Source: Amaricoccus solimangrovi (GTDB taxonomy: Bacteria; Pseudomonadota; Alphaproteobacteria; Rhodobacterales; Rhodobacteraceae). From it: a stretch of 64,000 bases of DNA. The stretch lies in the NCBI RefSeq assembly GCF_006385685.1, contig NZ_VFRP01000001.1, forward strand, positions 372,001-436,000, read 5' to 3'. The notes beneath the pieces were generated by a model. The model did no database searches and was not told the origin of the DNA. It worked only from the letters and a program-made list of their open reading frames with translations. Numbering within the stretch: the stretch's first letter is position 1; every line of letters starts with the position of its first letter. Made by a program: the position numbers and the translations under genes. Of this stretch, positions 41,301-48,893 are shown piece after piece.

Positions 41301-41886
41301 AGCGGCGCGCGGAATCGAGCACGTCGCCGAAGAGGTCGAGCCGGATCGGGCCGCCGCCCTTCGCCCGGCCGGGCGGGAAGATGTCGATGATCCCGCCCCT
41401 GACCGCGTAATCGCCCGGCTCGGTCACGGTCGCGGACTGGCTGAAGCCCATCCGCGCGAGATAGCCCCGGAGCGCGGTCAGATCGAGCCGGTGGCCGACC
41501 TCCGCCGTGAAGCTCGCGCTCCGGAGCCGCTCGCGGGGCGGCACCTTCTGCGTCGCGGCGTTGACGGTGGTCAGGATCACCACCTCGCGCGAGAGCCCGT
41601 CCGCGAGCGCGGCGAGCGTCGCCATGCGCTGGGCGGCGATCTCGGAATTGGGCGAGATCCGGTCGTAGGGCAGGCAGTCCCAGGCCGGGAAGGTCAGGAC
41701 CGGCGTCCGGGGCGCGAAGAAGGCGAGCGCGGCGCGCAGCGCCGCGAGCCGCGCGTCGTCGCGCGCGACATGGATCACCGGCCCCTTCGCGCGGGCCAGC
41801 GTCTCGGCGAGATAGCGTGCGTCGAATCCCTCGGGGCAGCCGCCGACGATCAGGCGGCCGGGAGGGAGCGGATCTTTCCGGGCCAT
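38383..41886 (-). CDS. mfd: Transcription-repair coupling factor Mfd
   Basis: Removes RNA polymerase stalled at DNA damage and recruits UvrA. 1,167 residues: the UvrB-homology N-terminus (residues 1-350, including FPAWDCLPYDRISPNSEIAAQRMATL), the RNA polymerase-interacting domain (VVHVDHGIGRYKGLETI), and the RecG-like motor (Walker A GDVGFGKTEVALRAAF, DEEQHFGVQHKERLK, LTATPIPRTLQMALSG). A TRCF C-terminal domain (IRIKALCKRAGVSKL) completes it. ATG 41886 (MARKDPLPPG) was taken as start; a longer in-frame start at 42081 encodes non-conserved Arg/Ser-rich sequence. The 3' end overlaps the convergent acylase gene by a CTAG that gives TAG on both strands. Confidence 0.97.
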   Translation of the reverse strand: MARKDPLPPGRLIVGGCPEGFDARYLAETLARAKGPVIHVARDDARLAALRAALAFFAPRTPVLTFPAWDCLPYDRISPNSEIAAQRMATLAALADGLSREVVILTTVNAATQKVPPRERLRSASFTAEVGHRLDLTALRGYLARMGFSQSATVTEPGDYAVRGGIIDIFPPGRAKGGGPIRLDLFGDVLDSARRFDPETQRTTEKVARVELAPVSEVILDDESIQRFRTRYRALFGAAGNDDPLYEAVSAGRKHQGYEHWLPLFHDRLETLFDYLPGAPVLLDDQMDATRTARWDALADAYQTRAEALRAKSKLGTVYKPIPPEELYLDEAAWTAALGARPALHLSPLPRPSGPGVIDAGGRIGRDFAPERQREQISLFGALADHIRARRREGQVVVASYSKGARERLGGLLADSEVTDAREIASARDIPEGKGGLFLAVWPLEHGFEAPGLTVISEQDVLGDRLIRGARRRKRADNFLTEAAGLTPGDLVVHVDHGIGRYKGLETITAAGAPHECIFLEYAGGDKLYLPVENIELLSRYGHEEGLLDRLGGGAWQAKKARLKERIREMADRLIRLAAERALRKGQVLAPPEHHLWEEFCARFPYTETEDQLNAIQDVLGDMESGQPMDRLVCGDVGFGKTEVALRAAFVAAMSGTQVAVVAPTTLLARQHYKNFAERFRGLPIHVRPLSRFVSAKEAAQTRDDLAHGKVEIVVGTHALLAKGVRFRNLGLLIIDEEQHFGVQHKERLKELRSDVHVLTLTATPIPRTLQMALSGVRELSLIATPPVDRLAIRTYVSEFDPVTIREALLREHYRGGQSFYVVPRISDIGGIEDFLKEQVPEVKVVVAHGQMAATELDDRMNAFYDGQYDVLLATTIIESGLDIPTANTLIVDRADMFGLAQLYQIRGRVGRSKLRAYAFMTTEPRKKLTPQAEKRLRVLGSIDSLGAGFTLASQDLDIRGAGNLLGEEQSGQVREVGFELYQEMLQEAIAKLRSGDIDMTDDAGEWSPQINLGVPVLIPEAYVPDLDVRLGLYRRLSSLERKVEMEGFAAELIDRFGPIPPEVETLMLIVRIKALCKRAGVSKLDGGPKGATVQFHNDRVARPEGLVQFIQDQNGAAKVKDNRIVVAKAWPEQKARLVGAFQIARELARLMTPEKKAPERRTADAR

Positions 41887-41935
41887 GCGCGCGGAGGTAG
41901 CGCAAGCCCGCGGCCGGGGCAAGCGCGGCGGGAGG

Positions 41936-42436
41936 TCAGCGCGGGAAGTGGACCGGCTGCTGGAGCGCGGCGAGCAGCGCCGCCGCGAACATCGCCAGCA
42001 CCGCCACGGTCTGGTTCCAGGCCCGGTGGCGCGAGAGCAGCCGGCGCAGCGGCTCGCCCCGGAGGTCCGCCGCCCGGACACGGATCGCGAGCCGCGCGGT
42101 CGTCGCGCCGATCAGGCAGAGCGGGAGGGCGAGCGGCGTGAGCGCGCGGGCAAGCTCGACCTGGAACAGGAAACCCAGCACGGCGAGCACCGCGAGGCAG
42201 AAGCCCGCGAGCGTCGCGAGCGCGATGCCGGCCGCCCCGGCGACGCCCTCGATCCGTTCCGCCGCGATATGGGCGAGCGTGTCGACGCGGGCGGAAACCT
42301 CGGGCAGGCGCGCGGCGCGCAGCAGCATGTCATGCGGCACGCCGAGCACGCGCCAGGTGACGAGGGTCCAGACCAGCACCGTCAGCGCCCAGTACCAGAC
42401 GCTGAGAAAGCTCGCCGTGTCGAAGGGGTGAGGCAC
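41936..42436 (-). CDS. Hypothetical integral membrane protein
   Basis: I do not recognise the family. 166 residues, with about four hydrophobic segments (WYWALTVLVWTLVTWRVLGVP, AGAAGIALATLAGFCLAVLAVLGFLF, LTPLALPLCLIGATTARLAI, QTVAVLAMFAAALLAALQQ). It has short loops and an Arg-rich C-terminus. It lies just upstream of mfd (49 bases) and in the same direction, so it might share its transcript. It begins near the 3' end of the TPR-like gene (68 bases). Nothing links it clearly to repair or motility. Confidence 0.65.
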   Translation of the reverse strand: MPHPFDTASFLSVWYWALTVLVWTLVTWRVLGVPHDMLLRAARLPEVSARVDTLAHIAAERIEGVAGAAGIALATLAGFCLAVLAVLGFLFQVELARALTPLALPLCLIGATTARLAIRVRAADLRGEPLRRLLSRHRAWNQTVAVLAMFAAALLAALQQPVHFPR

Positions 42437-42503
42437 TCTCGGATCTCCCGCCAGGTCTGGCCGCCCCGTTCTTCGCCGCTCCGGCGGGCGGGTGCAAGGC
42501 GGG

Positions 42504-44645
42504 TCACGGCGCCGCGGGTGTTTCGCTCCGGGCGATCAGCGCGCGGATGAAGCCGGTCACGTCGGCGCCCTTGTCGAGCAGGTCGCGCGGGGCCGCGAGG
42601 CTCGGCCGGGCGGGCGCGGGCGGGCGGGCGGCGAAGGCGGCCTCGGCCGGCGTCGCCTCCGGGGCGGGCGCCGCCCGGCCCATGTAGGCGGCCATCGCGC
42701 GCTCGGCGGGGTCGGCGGAGGCGCGCGCGCGGCTCCAGTCGCCGCCGGTGAAGGCATAGGGCGCGGCCTCGGCTTCGAGCCCGGCGGCGGCGAGCGTCCG
42801 GACCGCCTCGGACCAGGCGCCGGAGCCGGCCTCGGCGCGGGCGCGGATCGTGGCGGCGTCGGAGCCTGCGAGCCCCCGGGTCAGCGCCCGGGCGGATTCG
42901 GGATGGCCGAGGCGGAGCTCGGCCTCGGCCGCGATCAGCCGCGCTTCCCTTTCGCCCATCTCTCCGGGACCGCCGGTCAGGAGGGGCGCGGCGAGGTCGC
43001 GCGCGGCCGCGGGCAGGCCGATCTCGAGCAGGCGCCGGGCGATGGCTTCGCGCGCCGGAACCTCGGCGCGGGTCCGGGCGATCAGGCCGGGATGGGCGAG
43101 CACCAGCGCCGCCCAGTCGGCCGGGGCGGGGCGGTCGGGCGGCGCCTTGGCGAGAAGCGACGTGGCGGCGGCGGCGAAGCGCGGCGCGGCGGCGGGAAAT
43201 TCGGCCCGCGCCGCCTCGAGCGCGGCGAGCGCGCCCGCGAGCGCGCCGCTCTGGCCGAGCGCCTCGGCCGAGAGCGCGAGCAGCTCCGGGCGGATCGCGC
43301 GGCCGCGGGAGAGATGCGCGGCGATGGCAAGGTCGGTGGCGAGGTCGCGCGTCGGCGCGCCGATCAGCAGCGTCAGCCGCGCGTGGCGCATGAGCGCCTC
43401 CGCCGGATCGGGCACCGGCGCGCCGGCGAGTTCGCGGAAGAGGGCCGCCGCCTCGCTCGGCCGTCCGTCGGCGGCGAGAAGCTCGGCCTCGGCCCGACGG
43501 AGCGCGAGGCTTTCCGGCAGGCCCGCGCGCAGGATCAGGTCGCGGATCCCGCGCGCCTCGGCGACCCGCCCCGCGCCGAGCAGCCGCGAGACGAGGTCCG
43601 GGCCGAAGAGAAGCCGCGCGTCGGGGGGGAGGGCCGCGAAGGCGTCGTCCAGATCCGTCTCCGCGCCGGGCGCGGGCAGGCGGCCGGCGAGGGCCTGCCA
43701 GAGGCCGTGCGCGCCGGGGCAGGGGCCGGGCCTGAGCAGCGGCCCGTCCGGATCGGGCGCGGACCCGGAGGCGAGGCGCGCGAGGTCCCCGAGCAGCGCG
43801 CGATCCGCGAGCGGCGTGGGGAAAGCCCCGAGAAGGCCCAGCGCCTCCGGTCCGAGGCCGAGGCGGATGTCGAGCCGGACCAGCGCCGAGAGCGCGTCCG
43901 GATCGGGCGCGTCGAATTCGGAGAGCAGCCCGCCCAGCGCCGCGGCGCGCGCCGACGGATAATCGGCGGGAGGCGTCGACGGGCCGAGATCGAACCGGCC
44001 GGCGGGCAGGCATCCGGGCGGGGGCGGCTTCGGCGCCTGGTCGGGGCGGTCGCGGTCGAGCACGCTCACCGCCTCGACCTGGCGGTGCCGGGGCGCCGCC
44101 TCCGGTCCGGCGGCCTCGGGCAGGGCCGTGTCGAGATCGACGACGCCCTGTTCCGCCGCGCGTTCGAGCTGGCGCAGCAGCGCGGCCTCGGCGCCCGCGA
44201 CCGCGCCGCTCTCGCGCGCGTTTCGCGCGGCGCGGGCGGCGGCGCGGGATTTGGGGGGCGGAACGACGGGGGCCTCCGCCGGGGCGATGTCGAGCGCGAG
44301 CAGCCGGGGACCGGCCCAGGCCGCGCCGGCGGCGCAGTCGCAGCCGAGCGTCAGCCGCACCCGGGTTCCGGCGGGCGTCGTCCCGGCCTCGATCGCGGCG
44401 ACGCGGCCGCGCGCGAGCCGGGAGAGCGCCTCCGACGCGTCGAAGTCGAGCGCGCGGCCCGGAAAGAGCAGGATCGCCTCCCGCCCCTCGACACGGAGCG
44501 AGAAGGGCACGCCGGGCGGCACCGGCAGGATCAGGCGGGAGAAATCGGCATGCTCGCCGCCCCGGATCGCGGCGGCCCCGGCCGCGGCCGCGCCGGGCGG
44601 GAGCAGGGCGGCGGCCAGGAGGAGGGCGCGGAGGCGTCGCGGCAT
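42504..44645 (-). CDS. Large exported TPR-like protein next to motA
   Basis: No family recognised with confidence. 713 residues starting with a signal peptide (MPRRLRALLLAAALLPPGAA). The body is a long run of Ala- and Leu-rich helical pairs (for example GGLLSEFDAPDPDALSALVR, EARGIRDLILRAG, EAAALFRELAGAP, ALAALEAARAEFPA) that read like degenerate TPRs. A Cys pair (LGCDCAAG) is near residue 100 and a Pro-rich linker near 120-130. ATG 44645 overlaps the motA stop (TGATG), so it is co-translated with motA. MotB, which normally follows motA, is absent, so this protein takes the motB position but has no OmpA peptidoglycan domain. Confidence 0.7.
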   Translation of the reverse strand: MPRRLRALLLAAALLPPGAAAAGAAAIRGGEHADFSRLILPVPPGVPFSLRVEGREAILLFPGRALDFDASEALSRLARGRVAAIEAGTTPAGTRVRLTLGCDCAAGAAWAGPRLLALDIAPAEAPVVPPPKSRAAARAARNARESGAVAGAEAALLRQLERAAEQGVVDLDTALPEAAGPEAAPRHRQVEAVSVLDRDRPDQAPKPPPPGCLPAGRFDLGPSTPPADYPSARAAALGGLLSEFDAPDPDALSALVRLDIRLGLGPEALGLLGAFPTPLADRALLGDLARLASGSAPDPDGPLLRPGPCPGAHGLWQALAGRLPAPGAETDLDDAFAALPPDARLLFGPDLVSRLLGAGRVAEARGIRDLILRAGLPESLALRRAEAELLAADGRPSEAAALFRELAGAPVPDPAEALMRHARLTLLIGAPTRDLATDLAIAAHLSRGRAIRPELLALSAEALGQSGALAGALAALEAARAEFPAAAPRFAAAATSLLAKAPPDRPAPADWAALVLAHPGLIARTRAEVPAREAIARRLLEIGLPAAARDLAAPLLTGGPGEMGEREARLIAAEAELRLGHPESARALTRGLAGSDAATIRARAEAGSGAWSEAVRTLAAAGLEAEAAPYAFTGGDWSRARASADPAERAMAAYMGRAAPAPEATPAEAAFAARPPAPARPSLAAPRDLLDKGADVTGFIRALIARSETPAAP

Positions 44646-45508
44646 CAGGCGGCCTGTTTCGTCGCGCGGAGCGCGCCTTCGAGCGCGTTGTAGCTCGGGC
44701 GGACCGGCGCGGGGGTGTTCTGCCGGCCGACCTCGACGCAGACATTGGCGGCGTGGTTGTGCAGCGCGGCGACCATCACCTCCCGGATCAGGTTGTAGAA
44801 GGTCTGGTCCGCGTCGATCACCGCCTTCACGCGGGCGGCGAACGGACCGACGATGCCATAGGCGAGGAACACGCCCATGAAGGTGCCGACCAGCGCGCCG
44901 CCGATCATCCTGCCGAGCACCTCGGGCGGCTGGTCGATCGAGGCCATGGTCTTGATCACGCCGAGCACCGCGGCGACGATGCCGAGCGCGGGCAGGCCGT
45001 CGGCCATGTTGCGCAGCGCGTGCGAGGAATGCTGCGCGTTCTCGTAGGTCTTCTCGATCCGCTTCGTGAGCACTTCCTCGACCTGGTGCGGATCGTCGTA
45101 GTTCATCGAGGCCGAGCGCAGCGTGTCGCAGATGAGCGAGACCGCCTCCGCGTCGGCCAGGATGCGCGGATAGGCGCCGAAGATCGGCGAGGCGCCGGGA
45201 TCCTCGATATGTCCGTCGAGTTCGACCGGGTTGGCGCGCGCCCGGATGAGCTGGAACATCAGGCAGAGCAGGTCCTGGTAGTCCCGCGTCTTCCAGCGCG
45301 GCCCCCTGAAGACCTTGGCGATGTCCGAGAGCGTGTGCCGGATCGTGGCCATGTCGCTCGAGATCACGAAGGCGCCCAGCGCGGCGCCGAGGATGATGAT
45401 CATCTCGTGCGGGAGCGCATGCAGGATGATCCCGAGCTGGCCGCCGGCGAAGAGATAGCCGCCGAAGACCATGGCGAAGACGATGCAGATCCCGGCGATT
45501 CCGACCAT
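44645..45508 (-). CDS. motA: Flagellar motor stator protein MotA
   Basis: Inner-membrane, proton-driven stator protein. 287 residues with four TM segments (about 4-24, 34-52, 172-192, 204-226), a cytosolic loop of FliG-contacting Arg and Glu residues (FRGPRWKTRDYQDLL, RANPVELDGH), and the conserved TM3 LPALGIVAAVLGVIKTMASI, where the Pro is essential in other MotA. Start ATG 45508 lies 89 bases from motE; that gap has a TTGA-N7-TTAA CtrA-like motif. motB is not in the window. The last gene in this direction is a TPR-like exported protein. Confidence 0.94.
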   Translation of the reverse strand: MVGIAGICIVFAMVFGGYLFAGGQLGIILHALPHEMIIILGAALGAFVISSDMATIRHTLSDIAKVFRGPRWKTRDYQDLLCLMFQLIRARANPVELDGHIEDPGASPIFGAYPRILADAEAVSLICDTLRSASMNYDDPHQVEEVLTKRIEKTYENAQHSSHALRNMADGLPALGIVAAVLGVIKTMASIDQPPEVLGRMIGGALVGTFMGVFLAYGIVGPFAARVKAVIDADQTFYNLIREVMVAALHNHAANVCVEVGRQNTPAPVRPSYNALEGALRATKQAA

Positions 45509-45575
45509 GTTCCCCGATCCTCGCGATATGGCGCGCCCGCGTCTTTCGGCGCGCCCAATCCATGGCGGCGGCGGG

Positions 45576-45590
45576 TTAAGAAAGGCTCAA
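45576..45590. promoter_or_regulatory. CtrA-like motif upstream of motA
   Basis: TTAA-GAAAGGC-TCAA (45576-45590), or TTGA-N7-TTAA on the motA strand and followed there by C as in the full consensus TTAA-N7-TTAAC. One base departs from the consensus. Located 68 bases upstream of the motA start. TTAA is rare in this GC-rich sequence. Confidence 0.4.
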
Positions 45591-45597
45591 TTCCCCG

Positions 45598-46149
45598 TCA
45601 CTCGGTCGGGACGCGGGCATTGCGGCTCGCCACGGTGACGGTCACGGCATAGGCCGCCTCGGGGCTCATCCCGGCCATCACCTGAGCCGCGAGCTCGGGG
45701 CGCATCCGCGACAGCAGCCCGGCGGCGAAGGACACGTCCATCCTGTCGAGGATGCGCGCGGCGTCGGCCGGCTTCATCTTCTCGTAGACCGTCGTCATCC
45801 GGCCGATGTCCTTCTCCGCCGCCTTGTCGGCGGTGGCGAGCGTCTCGCGGAGCCCTTCCTGCGCCGTCTCGAAGGCGGCGAGCTGTTCGGCGAGCTTGGC
45901 CTCGGCGACATGGAGCGCCTGGGCGCGGTCGGCCAGCGTCTTCTCGCGCGCGTCGAGCTGTCCCTCCCGGGCGCGGAGCGCCGCCAGCAGCGCGTCGTCG
46001 CCGCCCGCCGCCGGCTCCGCCTCCCGCGCGGCCCGCTCCCCGGCGAGGGCGAAGCCGCCTTCGCCGAGGCGGAGCGCGGCGGAGCCGAGGAAGCAGAGCA
46101 CGATCAGCGACGCGCCGCCGAAGGCGGCCCGGTCGCGGCCCCGCGCCAC
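45598..46149 (-). CDS. motE: MotE-like motor chaperone (MgtE intracellular N domain)
   Basis: A 183-residue inner-membrane/periplasmic protein: a TM helix at residues 12-29 (ASLIVLCFLGSAALRL), a coiled coil at 55-110 (LLAALRAREGQLDAREKTLADR, LAEQLAAFETAQEGL), and a FliG/MgtE-N-like domain (GRMTTVYEKMKPADAARILDRM, FAAGLLSRMRPELAAQVMAGMSP). MotE in Sinorhizobium is a chaperone for MotC in the stator; the call here is by domain order and location. It sits three bases from the next gene upstream and in front of motA. Confidence 0.75.
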   Translation of the reverse strand: MARGRDRAAFGGASLIVLCFLGSAALRLGEGGFALAGERAAREAEPAAGGDDALLAALRAREGQLDAREKTLADRAQALHVAEAKLAEQLAAFETAQEGLRETLATADKAAEKDIGRMTTVYEKMKPADAARILDRMDVSFAAGLLSRMRPELAAQVMAGMSPEAAYAVTVTVASRNARVPTE

Positions 46150-46152
46150 CGC

Positions 46153-46668
46153 TCAGCCCTCGCCGCCGGCGAGCGCGCCGAGCGCGGCGAGGATTTCCGC
46201 CTCGCCCTTCTCCTCGGCCGGCGTCCTCGGGCGGAGCGTGGCGGGCAGGCCGCGCGGCTTCGGCACCGGGGCGGTGGAAAGATCGGCGGCGGGCGGGCAG
46301 TCCCGCGTCGCGCGAAGCGGGGCTGGTCGGGGCGGGGCCGGGGGCGCGGAGTCCGGAGGCGGCGTGGCCCCGGCGGAGTCCGGCGCGTCGGGCTCGTTCA
46401 CCGCCGCGAGCAGGAGGCGGAGCTTGCCCGCGGCCGCCTCGGCGCGGGCGGAGAGCTGGGCGAGGTCCTGGCGGCTGGCGCGCGTGCCGGCGCGCGCCTC
46501 GTCGAGCGTCGCGCGCGCCAGTTCGATCTGGCGCGTCAGGCGCGTGATCGCGCCCCCGAGTCCCCTGTCGAGATCCCTGAGCGCGTCGACCCGGCGGGCC
46601 AGTACCCAGCAATAGGTTCCCGCGAACAGCGTCGCGGCGAGAAGCAGCCCATCGGTCAGCACGCCCAA
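46153..46668 (-). CDS. Flagellar-cluster protein of DUF6468 type
   Basis: A 171-residue protein with one N-terminal TM helix (TDGLLLAATLFAGTYCWVLARRV), a short coiled coil (LTRQIELARATLDEARAGTRASR, LSARAEAAAGKLRLLLA), and a long Pro- and Ala-rich tail (TPPPDSAPPAPPRP). It resembles the uncharacterised DUF6468 proteins found between fliL and motE/motA in Rhodobacterales flagellar operons. Starts ATG 46668, ten bases after fliL. I infer a role at the flagellar base or stator; no catalytic motif is seen. Confidence 0.6.
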   Translation of the reverse strand: MGVLTDGLLLAATLFAGTYCWVLARRVDALRDLDRGLGGAITRLTRQIELARATLDEARAGTRASRQDLAQLSARAEAAAGKLRLLLAAVNEPDAPDSAGATPPPDSAPPAPPRPAPLRATRDCPPAADLSTAPVPKPRGLPATLRPRTPAEEKGEAEILAALGALAGGEG

Positions 46669-46678
46669 GTCGAGCCTC

Positions 46679-47191
46679 CTAGTTCAGGATGAATTCGGTG
46701 ATCAGGATGTCGCGCACCGCCTCGCCGCCGCCGACGAGCCGGACCCGGCGCAGCATCTGGGCGCGGAGCCGGGGCATCGCCGCCGGATCCTCGAGTTCGG
46801 CCGCGTCGACCGCGCGCAGATAGCCGTTCAGCGCGTCGAGGATGCGCGGCCTGAGGCTCGCGACGGTGTCGAGCGCGCCCGGCGCGGTCTCGATCGTCGC
46901 GGTGAGGCGCAGGTGGATCGAGCGCCGGCCGGGGGCGAGCGAGACGGTGATCGGGTCGAGGGGGAGGAAGAGACCGGCGCCGCCTTCGGTGGCCGACCCC
47001 TCGCCCGCGGTTTCCGGCCCCGCCGCCCCGTGCCCGCCCTCACCGCCGAGAAGGGCGGCGGGATCGAAACGGCCGGTATAGACGGCGCCGAATCCCGCCC
47101 CGCCGAGCAGGAGCGCGAGGCCCGCGCCGATCAGCAGACCCTTCCCGCCGCCTTTCGCGGGGGCCGTTTCGGGGGCGGCGGTTTCGGTCAT
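46679..47191 (-). CDS. fliL: Flagellar basal body-associated protein FliL
   Basis: FliL is a single-pass inner-membrane protein that surrounds and supports the stators. 170 residues: one TM at about 18-38 (GGKGLLIGAGLALLLGGAGF), a linker, and the periplasmic FliL domain (FLPLDPITVSLAPGRRSIHLRL, ILDALNGYLRAVDAAELED, LRRVRLVGGGEAVRDILITEFILN), whose C-terminal Phe-Ile-Leu-Asn end is typical. ATG 47191 is preferred over an in-frame ATG at 47221. It is divergent from fliF; the gap holds a CtrA-like box. Confidence 0.9.
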   Translation of the reverse strand: MTETAAPETAPAKGGGKGLLIGAGLALLLGGAGFGAVYTGRFDPAALLGGEGGHGAAGPETAGEGSATEGGAGLFLPLDPITVSLAPGRRSIHLRLTATIETAPGALDTVASLRPRILDALNGYLRAVDAAELEDPAAMPRLRAQMLRRVRLVGGGEAVRDILITEFILN

Positions 47192-47245
47192 CGCGGATAC
47201 CCGGGTGTCGCTTCGGTTCACGGGGCCGGAATAGCCGGGGGACCA

Positions 47246-47260
47246 CTAACCGAATGTTAA
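47246..47260. promoter_or_regulatory. CtrA-like motif between fliL and fliF
   Basis: CTAA-CCGAATG-TTAA, a TTAA-N7-TTAA pattern with one mismatch, in the divergent fliL/fliF gap. CtrA is a known activator of flagellar genes in many alphaproteobacteria. A second such motif lies before motA. Confidence 0.45.
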
Positions 47261-47339
47261 GCCTGAGCGACTGGAAATGCGGCGGACCGGCGGCGCGACC
47301 CGCGCGCCCCGGCATGGTGTGAGAACGGGGGAGGCGGCG

Positions 47340-48893
47340 TTGCAACGGATCCGATCGCTCTGGCAGGGGCTCGACGCGCGCGGGCGGATCATCGCCGCGC
47401 TCAGCCTCCTCGCCATCGCCGCGGCCATCTTCGGCATCACGCGCGTGGCGGGCCGGACCGAGACGGCGCTGCTCTATTCCGGGCTCGATCCGGCCGCGGC
47501 CGGCGAGGTGGTCGCCGCGCTCGAGGCCGGGAACGTCCCCTACGAGGTGCGCGGCACCGCGATCTACGTGGCGGCGGAGACGCGCGACCGGCTGCGTCTC
47601 GATCTCGCCGCGCGCGGCCTGCCGGCCAATGGCGAGAAGGGCTACGAGATCCTCGACACGCTCTCCGGCTTCGGCACGACGAGCCAGATGTTCGACGCCG
47701 CCTACTGGCGCGCGAAGGAGGGCGAACTCGCGCGGACGATCACGGCGGGCGCCGATGTGCGCGCGGCGCGGGTGCATCTCGCCAATCCGGTCAATCAGCC
47801 CTTCGCCCGCGCGGCGAGGGGCGGCGCCTCCGTCACCGTGACCATGGCGCGCGGCGCGCTCGATCCCGGGCGCGCGCGGGCGATCCGCTATCTCGTCTCC
47901 TCGGCCGTCACCGGATTGTCGCCCGACGAGGTGGCCGTGCTCGATTCCGACCGGGGCGTCGTGCTCGCGGGCAAGGAGGAGGGGGCGGATCCCGGCGCCG
48001 GTCCGAAGCCCGCCGACCGCGCGGAGGCGCTGCGGAAGAGCGTCCAGCGGCTGCTGGAGGCGCGGGTGGGGCCGGGCCGGGCGATCGTCGAGGTCAATGT
48101 CGAGGCCGAGATGGAGCGCCAGACCATCACCGAGCGCGTGATCGACCCCGAGAGCCGCGCGGCGGTGAGTTCGGAGACCGAACAGAATTCCGAAAGCTCG
48201 AAGGGTTCCAATCCCGGCGTGACGGTGGCGAGCAACCTGCCCGACGGCGACGCGAAGGGCGGGAACGAGAGCACGCGCTCCACGAGCCAGAGCCGCGAGC
48301 GGCATAATTTCGACATGTCCGAGACCCGGCGCGAACGGGTGATCGAGCCGGGCCGGACGCGGCGGATCTCGGTCGCGGTGATGGTCGACGGGATCACCGA
48401 GCCGGGGCCGGAGGGCGCGCCGGTCTGGTCGCCACGCCCGCCGGAGGAGCTCGAGACGCTGCGCCTGCTGGTGCGCTCGGCGATCGGTTTCGACGCCGCG
48501 CGCGGCGACACGGTGACGCTCGAGACGCTGCGCTTCCCGGCCGTCGCGGAGGAGGGCAGCCTCGCGGAGCGCGCGCCCGGGCTTCTCGACGGCCAGGCGG
48601 CGCTTCTCGCGCAGATCGGCGCGCTCGCGGTGATCGTGCTCGCGCTCATCCTCTTCGTGCTGCGCCCGATGCTGAGCCGACGGCCGGAACCGGCCTTCCC
48701 GGCGCTCAGCGGGCCGGAGGGCGCGCTTTCCGCGGCCGAGGGGGCGAGCGACCTGCTCGACCTGCCGGCCCGGAGCCAGACCAGGATCGAACGGTTGCGC
48801 GAGGTGATCGCGAGCCGGGGCGAGGACAGCGCCGCGGTGTTGCGGAGCTGGATCGAATCCCCCGAGAAAGACACGGAGCCCGCCCAGTCATGA
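47340..48893 (+). CDS. fliF: Flagellar MS-ring protein FliF
   Basis: FliF forms the membrane-embedded MS ring on which the flagellar motor is built. 517 residues from TTG at 47340. TM1 lies at about 17-35 (AALSLLAIAAAIFGITR), then the ring-building domains (LLYSGLDPAAAGEVV, SQMFDAAYWRAKEGELARTI, VHLANPVNQPFAR), and a second TM (IGALAVIVLALILFVLRPML) near residue 430, followed by the FliG-binding C-terminus. The start was chosen because a GGGGAGG Shine-Dalgarno lies 6-7 bases upstream; the in-frame ATG 47277 and GTG 47319 have no such site. fliH overlaps its stop by ATGA. Confidence 0.92.
   Translation: MQRIRSLWQGLDARGRIIAALSLLAIAAAIFGITRVAGRTETALLYSGLDPAAAGEVVAALEAGNVPYEVRGTAIYVAAETRDRLRLDLAARGLPANGEKGYEILDTLSGFGTTSQMFDAAYWRAKEGELARTITAGADVRAARVHLANPVNQPFARAARGGASVTVTMARGALDPGRARAIRYLVSSAVTGLSPDEVAVLDSDRGVVLAGKEEGADPGAGPKPADRAEALRKSVQRLLEARVGPGRAIVEVNVEAEMERQTITERVIDPESRAAVSSETEQNSESSKGSNPGVTVASNLPDGDAKGGNESTRSTSQSRERHNFDMSETRRERVIEPGRTRRISVAVMVDGITEPGPEGAPVWSPRPPEELETLRLLVRSAIGFDAARGDTVTLETLRFPAVAEEGSLAERAPGLLDGQAALLAQIGALAVIVLALILFVLRPMLSRRPEPAFPALSGPEGALSAAEGASDLLDLPARSQTRIERLREVIASRGEDSAAVLRSWIESPEKDTEPAQS

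Noticed and set aside
37894-42141. A 1,415-codon plus-strand frame over mfd
   Set aside because: Antisense to mfd along its entire length, very Arg/Glu-rich, no domain.
47192-47339. Sigma-54 or sigma-28 type flagellar promoter between fliL and fliF
   Set aside because: No TGGCAC-N5-TTGC or TAAA-N15-GCCGATAA pattern was found in the gap; only the CtrA-like motif stands out.
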